From Cylindrodendrum hubeiense (taxonomy: Eukaryota; Ascomycota; Sordariomycetes; Hypocreales; Nectriaceae): a stretch of 64,000 bases of DNA. The stretch spans positions 62,001 to 126,000 of the forward strand of contig JAANBB010000049.1 in assembly GCA_014621425.1 (NCBI GenBank), given 5' to 3'. Positions 32,829 through 45,500 of this stretch are shown here, in pieces. The stretch's first letter is position 1. Every line of letters starts with the position of its first letter. Made by a program: the position numbers and the translations under genes. The notes below the pieces were generated by a model. The model saw only the letters and a program-made list of their open reading frames with translations. It was not told the DNA's origin and ran no database searches.

Positions 32829-35800
32829 GGTTGCGACAAGAGACCGTGAAGGGAGATGGGAATTGCTCAATCTCGACAACAATTTGATTCTCCTCTAAAG
32901 AAGGAAGTCTTGATAGACTCGGGAGATGGTGAACAAGGAGGCAAGGTGAGAATGGAACACCGGCTTGGTCATGACATCGTGATGAAGGGTGGGAGGAGGA
33001 GCCTTCTTAAACAAAGCTGTAAGTCGGAGCTGACAGCTTGATCCCAGGACGCAGGCCCAAGACCCAGGACCCAGAAACTCAGGACCCTCATGACAACCGG
33101 CCCGGTCTTCTTGAAGATCAACCTGTCATGACGCGCCAACAAGAGCCAGTCATCGGGACCGCCTTCAAGCTGGGGGAGAGCTGGGTAGACCGCAGGGGGT
33201 GGCAAGGTCTCCACAGCGGCAGCGAGACTCGACACGGTGTGGTGCGATGATAAGCCATGCGTATGCATAGAACTATGCACTCATCGGTGCCATGTACGGG
33301 GATAGCGAACGGGGACAGCATACGGGGACAGCACACGCCGTACGGACACTGCGGGCCTCGCGAAGACGGTCTCGACTGGAGGGGGCAGCGTGTTACTGCC
33401 CGTAGCGGTGGGATCTTCCCTAGGGAGACCCGGGCCGGTCCTGAGAAGGCAGAAGTAGACTGGGGCGGCTTGCAAGTACTCTCAATGTGGGGGAATGCGA
33501 GACATGACTCGGCTGGGAGGGAAAGTAAAAGGGATTCTGCCAAGAAAGATGGTGATGTGCAGCATCGGTGGCTTGCGGGCCTAGGTTTGGGAAAGCCCGA
33601 GAGGAGCAAGAGGGCAACTTAGCAAGAACAGGGTTGCCAGGGGCGAGCAGAATGAGTGCGTGTGGGTTCTGCCACGGGCCCGGGGACGCGGTTGGTGGGT
33701 TGGTTGGTCGGATGGACGAGTGAGGTCTAAGGTGTTTTGGAGATTCTCGTCTCTGGGGCCCAGTCTGCCAGCCTACGGAGCGGCGAAAGAAGCTAAATCC
33801 TAACCTTAGGTTGCTAGCTCTGCCGGGGAGGGGCGGCATCCACTGCCTTGCCTTGCCTTACCTTGCGACCCTCCATTTATCGCCAGAGCCCCAAGAGCCC
33901 CAAGAGCCTGCGCCTGTCGTGGGCTTCGGTCGACTTCGGGCATGGCGGGATCGAGCATCCCTCGAGTCTATCGTCAGCGTCGCAGTTGCGCAGGAAACGG
34001 CACAGCAATACTGGGAATTGCACATCTTGCCCCTCCGTCCATCCCATGCGCCATGCTATGTAACTCTGAGCCCTGTCTTCCTAGCCTGTCGATCCTGGAG
34101 ACCGCCACATGACCCCTCGTCCGCTCGCCTCGACAGCTGACGCTCTCGTCCTCGTCAGGTCCAGATGCTCCATTGCGTGGTGCTTGGCTGGAGCTGAGGG
34201 TATGCCAAGACACCAGCGGGCGCCCAAACGAAGGCTGTTCGGCGCCGTAGGTCGACGAATGTGGGTTCGCAGTTCCCCGAGTAATGGTCTGTAGTCAACC
34301 TACCAGATAAGTCGCCGGTATCAGTGATACTGCGATCCCACCTCACCCGCTGTTAGTGGAGACTGTTGAATCTTGCGTCTCCACTGGCCGCCGGCCGGCT
34401 CCATACTCGTTCATGTTGGTAGGCACCCTGATTATCCAGAGGTCCCTACTGGATCCCAGCCAGGCCCCGATAATCTGGTACAAGGACCTCACCTTAATAT
34501 CAGAGATGGGGGTGACCGTCGGCCAATTCGTCACTGATATGCAGTTTTTTCCGCCGGGGGCCACTCCAAGCAATGACGAATCCACCGCGGTAAGATACAG
34601 ATCAGATCACTGGTAAACGAACTCTCTGGGAATGACCGGGCTGCGCGACAGGATTCTGGCAGCCAAGAAACATGGAGCAAGGGTAGGCTGGTGGGAATGC
34701 CGTACGCGGCGCACATCTGGGCCCCGAACCGCGCACCGCAACCGCATCTGCGACGACGCAACCGCAGTCGCAACCGCAACCGCACCACAAACCATGCCAG
34801 CCCCATGTCTTCCATGTCTCCGAAAGACGAGCTGGGCACTGCCATTCGTGTTGCGTTGGGTTGGTTCGCGCGGGACACGGGACAGCAGCAAGCCAGCTGC
34901 GGCATGGCCCATACGCTGGCCGCTCACGCGGAAGACTACAGGGGGATTCAGCTCTCGAAGCCCAATCGAACATGGCGATGATGTAGATGGCGGGCTCAGC
35001 CTGTGGAATTGAGGCGGCCTACAGCCTGTACGTACGTAACCCCAATATCCCGACCCCATTCCCCATTCCGCCTTCTACGAAACCACGAACCATCTGCTCG
35101 AGCGCGCTCTGAGCATCTTGCGGTGCGTTTTTTTGGCGGTGCGTCTTGCGGTGGAGGACGCCGGGGCTCGACCGTTCCTTGTCTGTCGCTTACGCCGAGA
35201 GTTGGGCCACGAGGAGGCCCGCTGTGGGGGAGGGAGAAATAGACACGGCAGGCCAGCCAATGCATTTCTCCCGCGGCGGCACACGCCAAGACGCCCATGG
35301 TACGTCCAGCCGCAGAAGCAAGCAGCCATAAGGGCTAAAGAGGAGAAATGCGGGGAAATTGGCGCTGGTGGCCTCCAATTTAGAGCAGCGACGGCGACTG
35401 GGGGGCCAATCTGCTCCGTTTCCGGACTGCAGCCGATGCACCGCGTGGTTTTGGGTTATCCCAAGGTCGTGCACGGGGTATGTAGTCACGGCCATTACGA
35501 ATGTCGTCGGCCTGTTGCAGGCGGTGCAGGGTTGTTGGGCGACAACTCCCCTGTGGAAAGCTGGGACAGGGGCTTACCACTGCTTACCTATCTCCAGGGC
35601 CCCGTCGCTGCACAGGCCCTGCTTGGCCGATGCGCTGCTGGCGATGGGCGCGCTGCCCTCACTCAAACCGCGTCCTTATCTCGTCGTCCCTCTCGCTATC
35701 TACGGCCTCCCCCAACTCCGATACCGCGTTGGAGAAGAGTACACGCACGCACACCAGCGCCAAAAGCAAGCGGCATGTACCCCCTACCCCTCACGAACCG

Positions 35801-37561
35801 TCGGGGATCCTGTACCCCAACTTTGGCGTTGCAGCGCTCTTCACCTGCCCTTCACCTCAGCCTTCACCTTGGCGAATCACGACCCTCTCAATCTAGATCT
35901 CACTTCCTTCCCCCGTCCCTTCACCCCAGATCTCCGCATTCTGTTCGGGCGCCAAGTTCTCCAGAGTCTCCAGAGTTCGTCTCCGAGTCGAGCTCCAGCT
36001 CGCGGGGCCCCAGGAAATGCTCGTCCATTGAAGGCGCCGCCTGTCGCGCCAAAACGTAATAGATACTACGTCTGTCACCACACGTACCATCCAGAGACCA
36101 CAAAAGTGTGACGAGACGCGGAGGGGGGCGGAGGCAAGCAAAAACAATGGGCCTGACGCAAACCGGGGTGGGCAATGGCCGTCTTCCGGTTCGTGATTGC
36201 GCACTTGCTCAGGGAATAGTCCCCGTTCTTTTTTCGCGACCTCTATGTCTCTCACTTAGTGCGAGAACTTGCGACAGAGGTGGCGGCGGTCTGTCTAAAT
36301 TCTTACAGAAAATCTTCTCAACTGACCTGGCCTGGGCAGACCGGGAACGGGAGGCGAGCCGTGTCTCGTGCAGTAGCGGGAGGACTGCCGCTGGCCGGCA
36401 TTGCTACGGCTGGGCTGTGGTTTGCCAGCTTGGCAGCACAACAAGCCTCCCAAGACAATGTGGAGCGCCTTCGCATGTACGGAAGTTGAGAGATGGGCTT
36501 CTAGAAAAGCCCACAGGCCCTGGAATGGGCCGCCGACCCTTGCGGCCTTTGCAGGCCCAGTCTGCAGTCTGCACACTGAGTGGCCATCCCCGTCCACCTG
36601 AGTTAGCTAAGCCAGGGTGTGTGGAGAAGCGCCGTTAGGTTGCAAAAGACATCGCAGACGCTCTAATATCGATGACCATGACTAGCCTCACCTACTGCGA
36701 CCATGGACTACCGCTGCCACAGCTTTGACGCGCCATTATGCGTAAATCTCGGTACTCGCGCGGGCCTGTCAGCGTCTGCGTGCGCCAGACCGGCCCGGTC
36801 CCCTCCCAGATGCCAACAAGTACCATGGCATATCGTACATGTCCCTCCCTCTGTGGAAGCCCGAATGTCTTGGCAGGGCGCGACCAAGAAGTGAGATTGC
36901 GGTTTTCTGTGGGTCGTCCAAGAGCAGTTGGCCGTCGAAACATGAACGCCGCGGATGATTACCGTTTCTGGATATCCCATGCGGCGAGGGCCCGGCGACG
37001 GGTGGCATGGGGAGATGCATCACGCATGGGCTTGCTTGCCGCTGGATGCTAATCGACTGATGTCTTGATAACATCGCTACCATCTCGTCTAGGCCTCAAC
37101 ACGGGATTCAGGGCGCGAGCAACTTTGGCTTGGCATCTGGTCATGTCTGTGTTTGCATTGCTGTGTCCTTGTCCTCATCTCGTTCAAACAGTATCATCAA
37201 ACTCCAAACTATGCTACCCCTTCGTGTTGTCTCGTGCCGGGCGTGGAAATAAACCCTCTCATCAGGCAGTCTCAGTCTTGAGAGCAAACAAAAGCCAAGA
37301 AAAAAGACTTGATAAAAAACCCGCGCGCCACATAATGATGGACGAATTGATGTTAGCCCCCCACCCCTTCCCGAACCCTTCCCCTTTTTCAGTCCCGATT
37401 TCCGACGATGCCACGCACACATGCGGGCGCAGGCACACACATAAACACAAATGTATGTGCGCATGATTCCCCCCAACTTCCCAGATTCCAGGGTCCAAGA
37501 CTTGGGTCCCGGGGTCCCGGGATTCCGGTCACAACCCACTCAGACCGACGCAACGGGCGCC
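32829..37561. other. 4.7 kb gene-poor region upstream of the permease
   Basis: No coding gene is supported. The longest open frame (35118-36059, plus strand) is Arg/Pro/Ser-rich and lacks any domain. Simple repeats include CCTTG-type units at 33845-33865 and CAACCG-like units at 34737-34790. The long 5' side of a nutrient permease gene would fit a complex regulatory region, but I see no defined element. Confidence 0.4.
33845..33865. repeat. Short CCTTG tandem repeat
   Basis: Four near-perfect CCTTG/CCTTA units in non-coding DNA. Confidence 0.65.
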
Positions 37562-39430
37562 CTAGAGGTATCTTGTTTTGAGCCATTCCTCATTTCGGAG
37601 TCCCAGGTTCAGTCCGTTCTGTGTCCACCATCGCCGAACCGTGCTCTGGTCCCCGATGCTGTCTTCCAGCGCCTCTTCGATGTTGCATGTTCGGAACTCC
37701 ACCATCTGCTTGCGGCCTTCCATGCCGTCCAGTTCTCCATGGGCAAACATGCGCCACCAGTCCAACACTGCCACGTGCTGGTAGATGGTCGGCGGCACCA
37801 GCACCTCTGCATCGAACACCAGTTTGTCGTCGCCTTTGAGTTGTCTCCACGTCTCCAGAACTTCAACGAGTCCCCAGCGGCTAGCCATCTTGGCGACGCT
37901 ATCTCCATGCGCAACGGGGATTCCCGATGCATCCCACCAACGTAGGACATCAGCTTGCCCATATTGAGTTGCCCAAAGCAATGACCGGCCCGGCCGGAGG
38001 ACGACTTGATCGTCCTGTGCAGCCGCGTCGCGCCACCACTCCAACACCAAGAGGTGCCCATTTCCACTAGCCTGCTCCAGTGCTGTTTCGGTGTATCGCA
38101 GCGACAACCCTGACCGCCGCCACCACCAATCGAGTACTCGGACGTGACCGTTCTTTGATGCGCCATCAACAGCTTCGGCATCATACATGTGCCGGTCTCT
38201 GAACCATCTGCTCTGTTTCCAATAGTCCAACACGTCGGTTCGGGGAAAGTACGCCGATGCCTTAGTCGGCAGCGTCGTTCCATCAAATGCCTTGAAGAGA
38301 TCGGGACGATTGGCCTCCATATACTTTAGAACGTCGATAAGACCAAATTTGATGACTAGCTTGACCACAAGCGCCGATATGTCGTGAAAATTGGGTGGAG
38401 ACTGCGATAACTTCTTGCATATCGCGGCCGAGTTGCATGTGAGGACGGTCCACTCCAGCTCGTGCTCGTACACTTTGAGGGCGTCCGATGGGTCCTTGGG
38501 TTGGAACGACCAAGGGGAAGGCATCTTCAGGTTGGTATACATGCCAAGAGCCTTGGCGATCTCCCAATCTCCCGCATAGTCGAGGATGATGGTCCATATC
38601 TCTGGCGGCAGCTTCGCCTGGACCTTGATGTCGCCATCAGCAACCATGGCCATACCCGTGGCTATCTCAACGTCGCGCCCAAGTCCCAGCAAGTCTGCTT
38701 GGTTCCTGATAATTCCCAGTACTTCGTTGAACCCATTCCAGTTGGGCACTCTCTTCGGGTTGGTGGTGCCCTCGTAATGCCATAGGATCGGCGCCACGAC
38801 ACGGATCCAGCTCCATTTCCTGTGCAGCTTGCTCAGGTGCTTCTTCGTCATTGGATTTGACCACATATGGGTGCTCATTCCAGGCACCATCACAATGCTC
38901 TTCTGGGTATCCCACCCCCGCAGCACTTCTCCGAGGAAGGTATCCGTCACTCCTGCCAGCATTTTGGCAATGCTGTCTGCATCCAGCGGTACACAAACCA
39001 TCAGGTCTGCCCATTCCACCAGCTCAAAGGCTTGTTGTCGGTAAAACTCGATATCGTCCGCCCGATCGCCCATGCCCAATGCCAGACTCCGATTCTGCAT
39101 CACAATAATGGTCTGCGTCAGTCGCGGCACCACATCATCGACGATCGCGCGGGCCTCGATCTGCGAGTTCTTAGAGAGGCGGACCACCAGGGCTTGCGCC
39201 CAGGAGGTATCGCGGGGTCCGGTGGCGGCGACGAGGAGGCGGAGCTTGCGGTTGCGGTGGGCCATGTCGTGTAGAGACGAGGACGAGGGGTAGGCTGGAC
39301 TCAGCCGCGGCGAAAAGGAATGATATTGCGCCATGCTGGAAGATGACCTGGATCCAACATGGTTTCCATGCGATAGATGAGGCGGGCAAGCGGTGTGGTG
39401 ACTCGAAAGCGGCGGGCTGTGACGGGGCAT
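37562..39430 (-). CDS. Flavoprotein (PPCDC/Hal3-like) domain fused to ankyrin-like repeats
   Basis: A single-exon frame of up to 622 residues. Residues about 60-260 form a flavodoxin-like HFCD domain: a first strand KLRLLVAATGP, then VEWADLMVCVPLDADSIAKM, VTDTFLGEVLRGWDTQK, and IVMVPGMSTHMWSNPMTKKH, which align with the flavin-binding segments of phosphopantothenoylcysteine decarboxylase and the Hal3/Vhs3 phosphatase regulators. The usual PASANT motif reads PLDADS (148-153) and PxMNxxMW reads PGMSTHMW (183-190), so the decarboxylase asparagine is absent from both. The C-terminal half has degenerate ankyrin-like repeats with a WW signature (GHVRVLDWWWRRSG, GHLLVLEWWRDA, QADVLRWWDASG, VAVLDWWRMF). 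In-frame ATGs at 39334 and 39265 are alternative starts; 39265 begins just before the domain. FMN binding and partner recognition are inferred. Confidence 0.8.
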   Translation of the reverse strand: MPRHSPPLSSHHTACPPHLSHGNHVGSRSSSSMAQYHSFSPRLSPAYPSSSSLHDMAHRNRKLRLLVAATGPRDTSWAQALVVRLSKNSQIEARAIVDDVVPRLTQTIIVMQNRSLALGMGDRADDIEFYRQQAFELVEWADLMVCVPLDADSIAKMLAGVTDTFLGEVLRGWDTQKSIVMVPGMSTHMWSNPMTKKHLSKLHRKWSWIRVVAPILWHYEGTTNPKRVPNWNGFNEVLGIIRNQADLLGLGRDVEIATGMAMVADGDIKVQAKLPPEIWTIILDYAGDWEIAKALGMYTNLKMPSPWSFQPKDPSDALKVYEHELEWTVLTCNSAAICKKLSQSPPNFHDISALVVKLVIKFGLIDVLKYMEANRPDLFKAFDGTTLPTKASAYFPRTDVLDYWKQSRWFRDRHMYDAEAVDGASKNGHVRVLDWWWRRSGLSLRYTETALEQASGNGHLLVLEWWRDAAAQDDQVVLRPGRSLLWATQYGQADVLRWWDASGIPVAHGDSVAKMASRWGLVEVLETWRQLKGDDKLVFDAEVLVPPTIYQHVAVLDWWRMFAHGELDGMEGRKQMVEFRTCNIEEALEDSIGDQSTVRRWWTQNGLNLGLRNEEWLKTRYL

Positions 39431-40198
39431 GAAATCACTGGTTCCAGGAGGCGCGGGATCACGTGTAGGTGCTGTGAGTTGTCACAGGTTGTGGGTATGA
39501 TGTATCGCCGGCTACTCGTCGTGCGCGGGTGGTTGTGCTGTGTCGGCCGGGATCGAGATGTCGGGCGTCGGATGAAGGCCTGGGGGATGATTGGGAGTTG
39601 GCGGATGAATGATGTTCGCAGTCGCAGGGAGGGTCGGGCGGCGAATTGGACATCCCGATCCACAAGATCCCGGCCACAACCCGGTGCCAGCCGGAAATGG
39701 AGGGGCCTCTTCGACGAGCCCACCGAGATGACGTCGAGCAGATTGTGCGAAAGATGAGCGCAATGCCCTCAGAAGGGGCCTGGTTGGTTTAAAACCGAGG
39801 TATAACTGAGTGAAACCCGTCTCGGCGGTTTCCCAGGTCAAACATACTCTTCATCGCCAACAAGCGCCCGTCCCGCGGTATCGATGATACCGGCGGCTTA
39901 AATCACATGACTTGTCTGAGGTTGTCCGGAAGCGCTTGGTGATGGTGCCTTCTCCACTGCCGGAAACCCGTGATCGAAAACTCTGCCTCTCAGAAGGGTG
40001 TCTTAGTCATATCCTGTGCTTCTTTCTCGGCCTCCTCCTTGATACTCTTTGATATCCATCATCCGCGACGTAAAGCATCCTTGGTTGGCATCCTGTTCGC
40101 TCATACGGACCGTGCAGCGGCAAAGAGAGCATCCGCCTACTTTTCTTGCCGCCAAAAAATCTTCCGCCCCGCTTCTTTTTTCCTCCTTCCCTTCCGCA
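39431..40198. other. Divergent intergenic region
   Basis: About 770 bases between the flavoprotein and PRPP synthetase genes. The right end is CT-rich (40110-40195), as in promoters of constitutive fungal genes. No gene is seen. Confidence 0.5.
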
Positions 40199-41544
40199 AT
40201 GTTGGATCAAATGGCGAACGAAATCAAGCTCATCGCGGGAAGCTCCCACCCGGAGCTCAGTGCCCTGGTCGCGAGTCGGTATGTCGAGATGGCATCTCAT
40301 CGGCTCGGGAGAGCCGGCGGCGAGGTGGTCGTTTGCTGATATGGCTTCAGACTCGGCATTGATATCGCTAACACCATGAGCCTCAACTACTCCAACCGCG
40401 AGACCAGCGTTTCCATTGGCGAGTCTGTCCGAGACGAGGATGTCTTCATCCTTCAGTCCACCGCTCCCGGTGATGTCAACGATGGTCTCATGGAGTTGCT
40501 CATCATGATCCACGCCTGCCGCACAGCCTCGGCCCGACGGATCACCGCTGTTATCCCTAACTTCCCCTATGCCCGTCAGGATAAGAAGGACAAGTCTCGC
40601 GCCCCCATCAGCGCCAAGCTCATCGCAAACATGCTTCAGGTCTCGGGATGCGTATGTCTCTCAACTCCCCCAGCATTGACCCCTCTCTGACTCTTGCGCT
40701 AGAACCATGTCATCACCATGGATCTGCACGCCTCTCAGATCCAGGGCTTCTTCAACGTGCCGGTGGATAACCTCTACGCGGAACCTTCCGTCCTCCGCTG
40801 GATTCGTGAGAACCTGAGCGTCGATAACTGCGTTATCGTCTCCCCTGATGCCGGTGGTGCCAAGCGTGCCACCTCAATTGCTGACCGTTTGAACACCGCC
40901 TTTGCTCTTATTCACAAGGAGCGACCTCGCCCCAACGTTGTTGGACGCATGGTCCTGGTTGGTGATGTCCAGGACAAGGTTGCCATTCTCGTCGATGATA
41001 TGGCAGACACCTGTGGAACGGTAAGCCGACTTAATTTCTTTTCATTTCTCTGTCATCGTATCTAACATGTATAATAGCTCGCCAAGGCTGCTGAGACTGT
41101 CCGCCAGAACGGTGCCCGTGAGGTGTATGCCATTGTCACCCACGGTATTCTGAGTGGCAAGGCCATCGAGACCATCAACGCATCTTGCCTGGCTGGTCTT
41201 GTTGTGACCAACAGTAAGTTACCTCCAATAAATCACGCATCAACTGAACTCATACTGACATTTTTCCAGCTGTCCCCTGTACGTACACGGGCTATCCAGA
41301 GAGTTCAATATGGCATTACCATGTGCCTATTGCATAGTTTGTGGACCTTGCTGACTCTATTCCAGTGGGTGACAAGGCTGAGCGATGCCCCAAGCTCAAG
41401 ATCATTGATGTGGCCGGAACTGTGGCCGAGGTACGACCCCACAAAAAGATCCCTACAGTGCAATCGCTCATAATTCAACAGGCTATCCGAAGAACGCATA
41501 ATGGCGAGTCCGTGTCGTACTTGTTCAACAATGTTCCCGTTTAA
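40199..41544 (+). CDS. Ribose-phosphate pyrophosphokinase (PRPP synthetase)
   Basis: Seven exons (40199-40278, 40351-40651, 40703-41020, 41078-41213, 41270-41278, 41366-41430, 41482-41544) give 323 residues, the normal family length. The enzyme makes PRPP from ribose 5-phosphate and ATP for nucleotide, histidine, tryptophan and NAD synthesis. The N-terminus [21 protein letters not shown], the catalytic flexible-loop region [20 protein letters not shown], the divalent-cation loop [11 protein letters not shown] and the PRPP-binding signature [14 protein letters not shown] are all present. Exon 5 is only nine bases long (CTGTCCCCT). It is required to give [16 protein letters not shown] and to keep the frame. 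The ATG at 40211 is a second in-frame start. Confidence 0.94.
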
Positions 41545-42501
41545 ACTATGGGCCGTCATCACGTAGAGTGAAAAGAATCAGGTTATGGAGTTGGTAAGTG
41601 AAGATCTCTGGAGATTTTAGGATGCAACTAACATGCTGTTATCAGGGGAGTCCCATATTTAGAGCTATGGCTTGGGCCAAATGCATCATCTTTGTTTGAT
41701 CCTAGTTACACTTACACAAAACCTAAAAACAGCGCCCGGGTTAGCCATAGAGGTAGTGACATCTAGTACTCTGCTTGACCAACGTCCTCTTGCATAGAAT
41801 GATTGATATCACCGTTGGCTCACCGTTTCGGCCTCATGAGGCAGTCTAGGGTAACACCGTGGATGTAGCTGTTGGGGCTCCTGTGATTCAGAAGTGCCTT
41901 TGAAGGCCGTGTTATCTGCAGGTTGCATGGAGTGTGAATATTCTGCATATCTTAGACGGATCGGTCTTTTTACGTTCGTGACTTGCAAAAAAATAGGAAT
42001 TATATTGGCTTGATGTTTGTCGCAGTTTTTGTAAACTGCGGATCGGGTTACTCCACTAATCTTGATTTGCTAACGTATGTTACGCGTACGCTATCACCAG
42101 TACCATGTTTTTTAGGTTAGGGGTTGTATTAGCCAGTCCAGTATACAGCCATTATAATGCTCATATTGATTCACAAGTCTGGCATGACTGCGATGATATT
42201 TTAACGATTTGCCGGCTCTAGAGACGGCAATTGTACTGAGACGACGAGTAAACAGGTCGACCCGACGGATTGGTCGCTGGGATGATCCTCCCTCAGCCAA
42301 TCCCACGTGAGTTCCGCGGGCGGTGAGGGATTCTGCCGCCTCATCTACAAGGGACACATCACTGCCTACGACGACCTCAAACAGCATCTCTAGCAAAGGA
42401 GCCTCTTTGGACAGCCGTAAATTTGGGTGCTGAAGCTGCATGGACTCGCGACAAAGGTGCATGCTCATCGGTGAGCTGATACGTGCCCTGGGTTGCCCAA
42501 G
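41545..42501. other. Intergenic region, no gene recognised
   Basis: About 960 AT-leaning bases between the PRPP synthetase gene and MON2. A minus-strand open frame (42112-42600) overlaps the MON2 first exon and has no conserved motif. No RNA gene is seen. Confidence 0.5.
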
Positions 42502-45500
42502 ATGACGACCCAACTGCTGGCCACGGAGCTGGCCAACCTCATCCAGGAGAGCAAGAGGAAGCACAATGACCTTCGACAAGTGAGCCGTCCTCCCTGTCAA
42601 CCACCACCCTGTCGCGTCTCTCGGTGCTCTAGTATCTTATAATGTGTCCAGGCTGCAGAGAAGTCGCTTGAAGAGCTGAAGAATTTGAGAAATCCCTCCG
42701 AACAAACGGCTCCCGAAGGTCCGCACCTCGCCCCTTGTTAGCTCGCGCCACGTCTAATGCCTGTCTTATAGAGCTGTCCCAGAAAGTCAACTTTGTCAAC
42801 CCCTTCATCATCGCATGCGGGACCAAGAATGCCAAGTTCACCGCCATCGCCATCGTCTGTCTTCAGCGCCTTATTGTCGCCCGCGCGCTTCCCCGCTCCA
42901 AACTAGACCAGGTCCTGGAGGCATTGATGCAGGCCGCGTCAGCTGGTCTGGATGTGCAACTCAAGATCCTTCAGGCTCTACCATCACTGCTGCAGAACTA
43001 TGCTCCCGAATTAGAGGGGAACTTGCTTGTGACTGCCTTGAACATTTGCTTCACCTTACAGAGTAGCAAAAATGCCATCGTGAGCCATACTTCCGCAGCA
43101 ACCCTCCAGCAGCTGGTCGTGTCGGTCTTCGACAAGGTCGTCGCCGAAGACAGTAAGTCTTCCTTCTTTGTTGTTGGATGAAGGCCATATGTTCACATTT
43201 CTTAGAAAAGGCAGTTGAAATGGGAGAATCCTCGGCTGCAGATAAAAAGTCCGAAACTCGTCCCGCCGCACTTGATGCTTACAGGGTATGTCGATCCTCA
43301 CTTTCCCTGCACACCCACTAACTTAACTAGATCTTCAATGATCTTTGTCTTATGACAGAAAACCAACGCCCCGAGTTCTTGCGATTTTCGGGGCTTCAAC
43401 AGACGTTTGGGTTGGAACTTATTGAGTCCGTCATTACCAACCATGCCAGCGTGTTCACGAACCATCCTGAGCAGGCTCAAATCTTGCGTGCACGAGTGAT
43501 GCCGCTCATCACGAGTGCTCTCAAAGGAAGACCCAATTTCGCCACAACGGTGAGGCTTGTTCGCATCCTTTACACTATGGTACGGCGACACATCAGCATC
43601 CTGCCATCAGAATGCGGGGAGTCTCTCACAATCTTGACGCAACTCCTTGACCAAGACGATTCGGTCTGGAGACGAGCTCTATGCATGGAGGTATTCCGGG
43701 GACTTTTTGCAGAACATGCCCTGCTCCGACGCATCTTCTCCCTCTACGATGCTAAGGAAGGGAAAAGGGATGTCCTCAAGCCCTTGATTGCAACCTTTGT
43801 GCGGCTCAGTACCGAGAAGCCAGCCGTCATTGGACTTGGACACCAATCGACGATGCCCACCGCCGATATACAGTCGAACTCAACCATGACATCTGACCAA
43901 GCTATTCTGGAAGCTGGGGTGACTGGAGTCATCAGTGGATCACCTGAGACGACGAACACTGGTATCAGTACCCAATGGAGTTCCGTCCGAGTTCCATGTA
44001 TCGATCAACTTGATAAAACAGAGGCGCCTCCCATCCCAGAATCTTACATCTATAGCCTTGTCCTATCTTGTATCTCATCTGTATCGGATGGCCTCGCCAA
44101 GTTCATTTTACCCCTCACCGTGCCAAGTGACACTAGAGGGCGACGGAGGACCTCGAAGGAGAGTGGACGCGATTCACCTACACCATCTCACCTGGACCCG
44201 GATCAAGCTTCCAAGGGCAAAATCGAGAGATCGGCATCCTTTAAGAGAAACCCTGTTCCACTCAACCCGCTTGCCTTGGTAGAGCATCCTCTCTTTTCCG
44301 AAATCAAAACTTGTGCTGCCATTGTTGACGAGTGTTGGCCAGCGATTCTCGCAACATGCTCCACTTTCCTTTATGCAGCTCTTGACTCGGAGTACTACCA
44401 TGGCCTAGTTCGAGCTTTTCAACGGTTCGCTCATGTTGCAGGCCTACTGCACCTGTCAACCCCGAGAGATGCCTTCTTAACGACTTTGGGGAAGGCAGCT
44501 GTCCCGCCCAATATTATTACCGCTTGTCTCAACCTTGGACAGACTCGCCCACAAACCCCCAGTACACCAACTGAGACGTCAAATAGTTTGTTCAGCAATG
44601 CTCGAGGTCTGTTGAGCGTGGACAGTTTGACACCAACAACGCCGACGACAGAGAAGCAACGACAGGGGTCTTTCGATGTCGCTGCAGCTACGTTGAATAC
44701 CAGGAATCTTTTGTGCCTCCGAGCACTACTGAACCTGGGCATTGCACTGGGCCCAACTCTCAGCGGGGCTTGGAGCATTATCCTGGAGACTTTGCAGCAA
44801 GCCGATTTCGTGCTTTTCGTCACCGGGAAGGCTCCTGGAAGGACTCCATCCCTCAGCCGGGGGACTGATCAGGGTGGTGAGAATGATGCCATGTTGATGG
44901 CTAATTTCGGTTCCGAGGTTCGCGCCGTGGAGACGGCCGCGTCCAGGTTGATTGAAAGTACGATTGACTTCCCGAACGAGTCTTTCATGGAGGTCGTGAT
45001 GGCCGTTTGTAATCTTGTACAACCAGAGTCAGAGCAAACAGATGCGGCCGACCAATCCCAGTCCGGAAACAGCCAGCAACTCCAGGCCCCAGCGGCCAAG
45101 GCTTCTCGACGATATTCAGCAGTGTCGAATCCTGGGTCAACCCAAGAAGACCAGTTTGCGCTAGCAAAGCTTGGCGAACTCGCAGCCATCAATATCGAAA
45201 GGTTGCTGGAGTATTCTCCATCTGAGTCGGGCTGGACGGTATTGACTGAAGAGCTCATTCGAACTCTGACGTCTTCCGCCACGAATTCGTCGGTGAGGAC
45301 CAGGGCAGCTGAGATCCTCGTGAGACTCGCCCTGGAAGCTGCGACTGTGACAGCCACGTTGCCCGACGAATCTCGTGGCGAGATCCAACTCCGGTTGTTC
45401 GAAGCTTTGAGAAGCTCGCTCACGCCACTGCTCAAAGGAGATCGCGAAGTTTCGGTTGCAACCCAGGGAACAGACATCGACATCCACAAAATCATCTTGG

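Noticed and set aside
35118..36059. 313-codon plus-strand open frame in the gene-poor region
   Set aside because: Arg/Pro/Ser-rich translation with no domain; equally long frames overlap it in other phases, as expected for GC-rich non-coding DNA.
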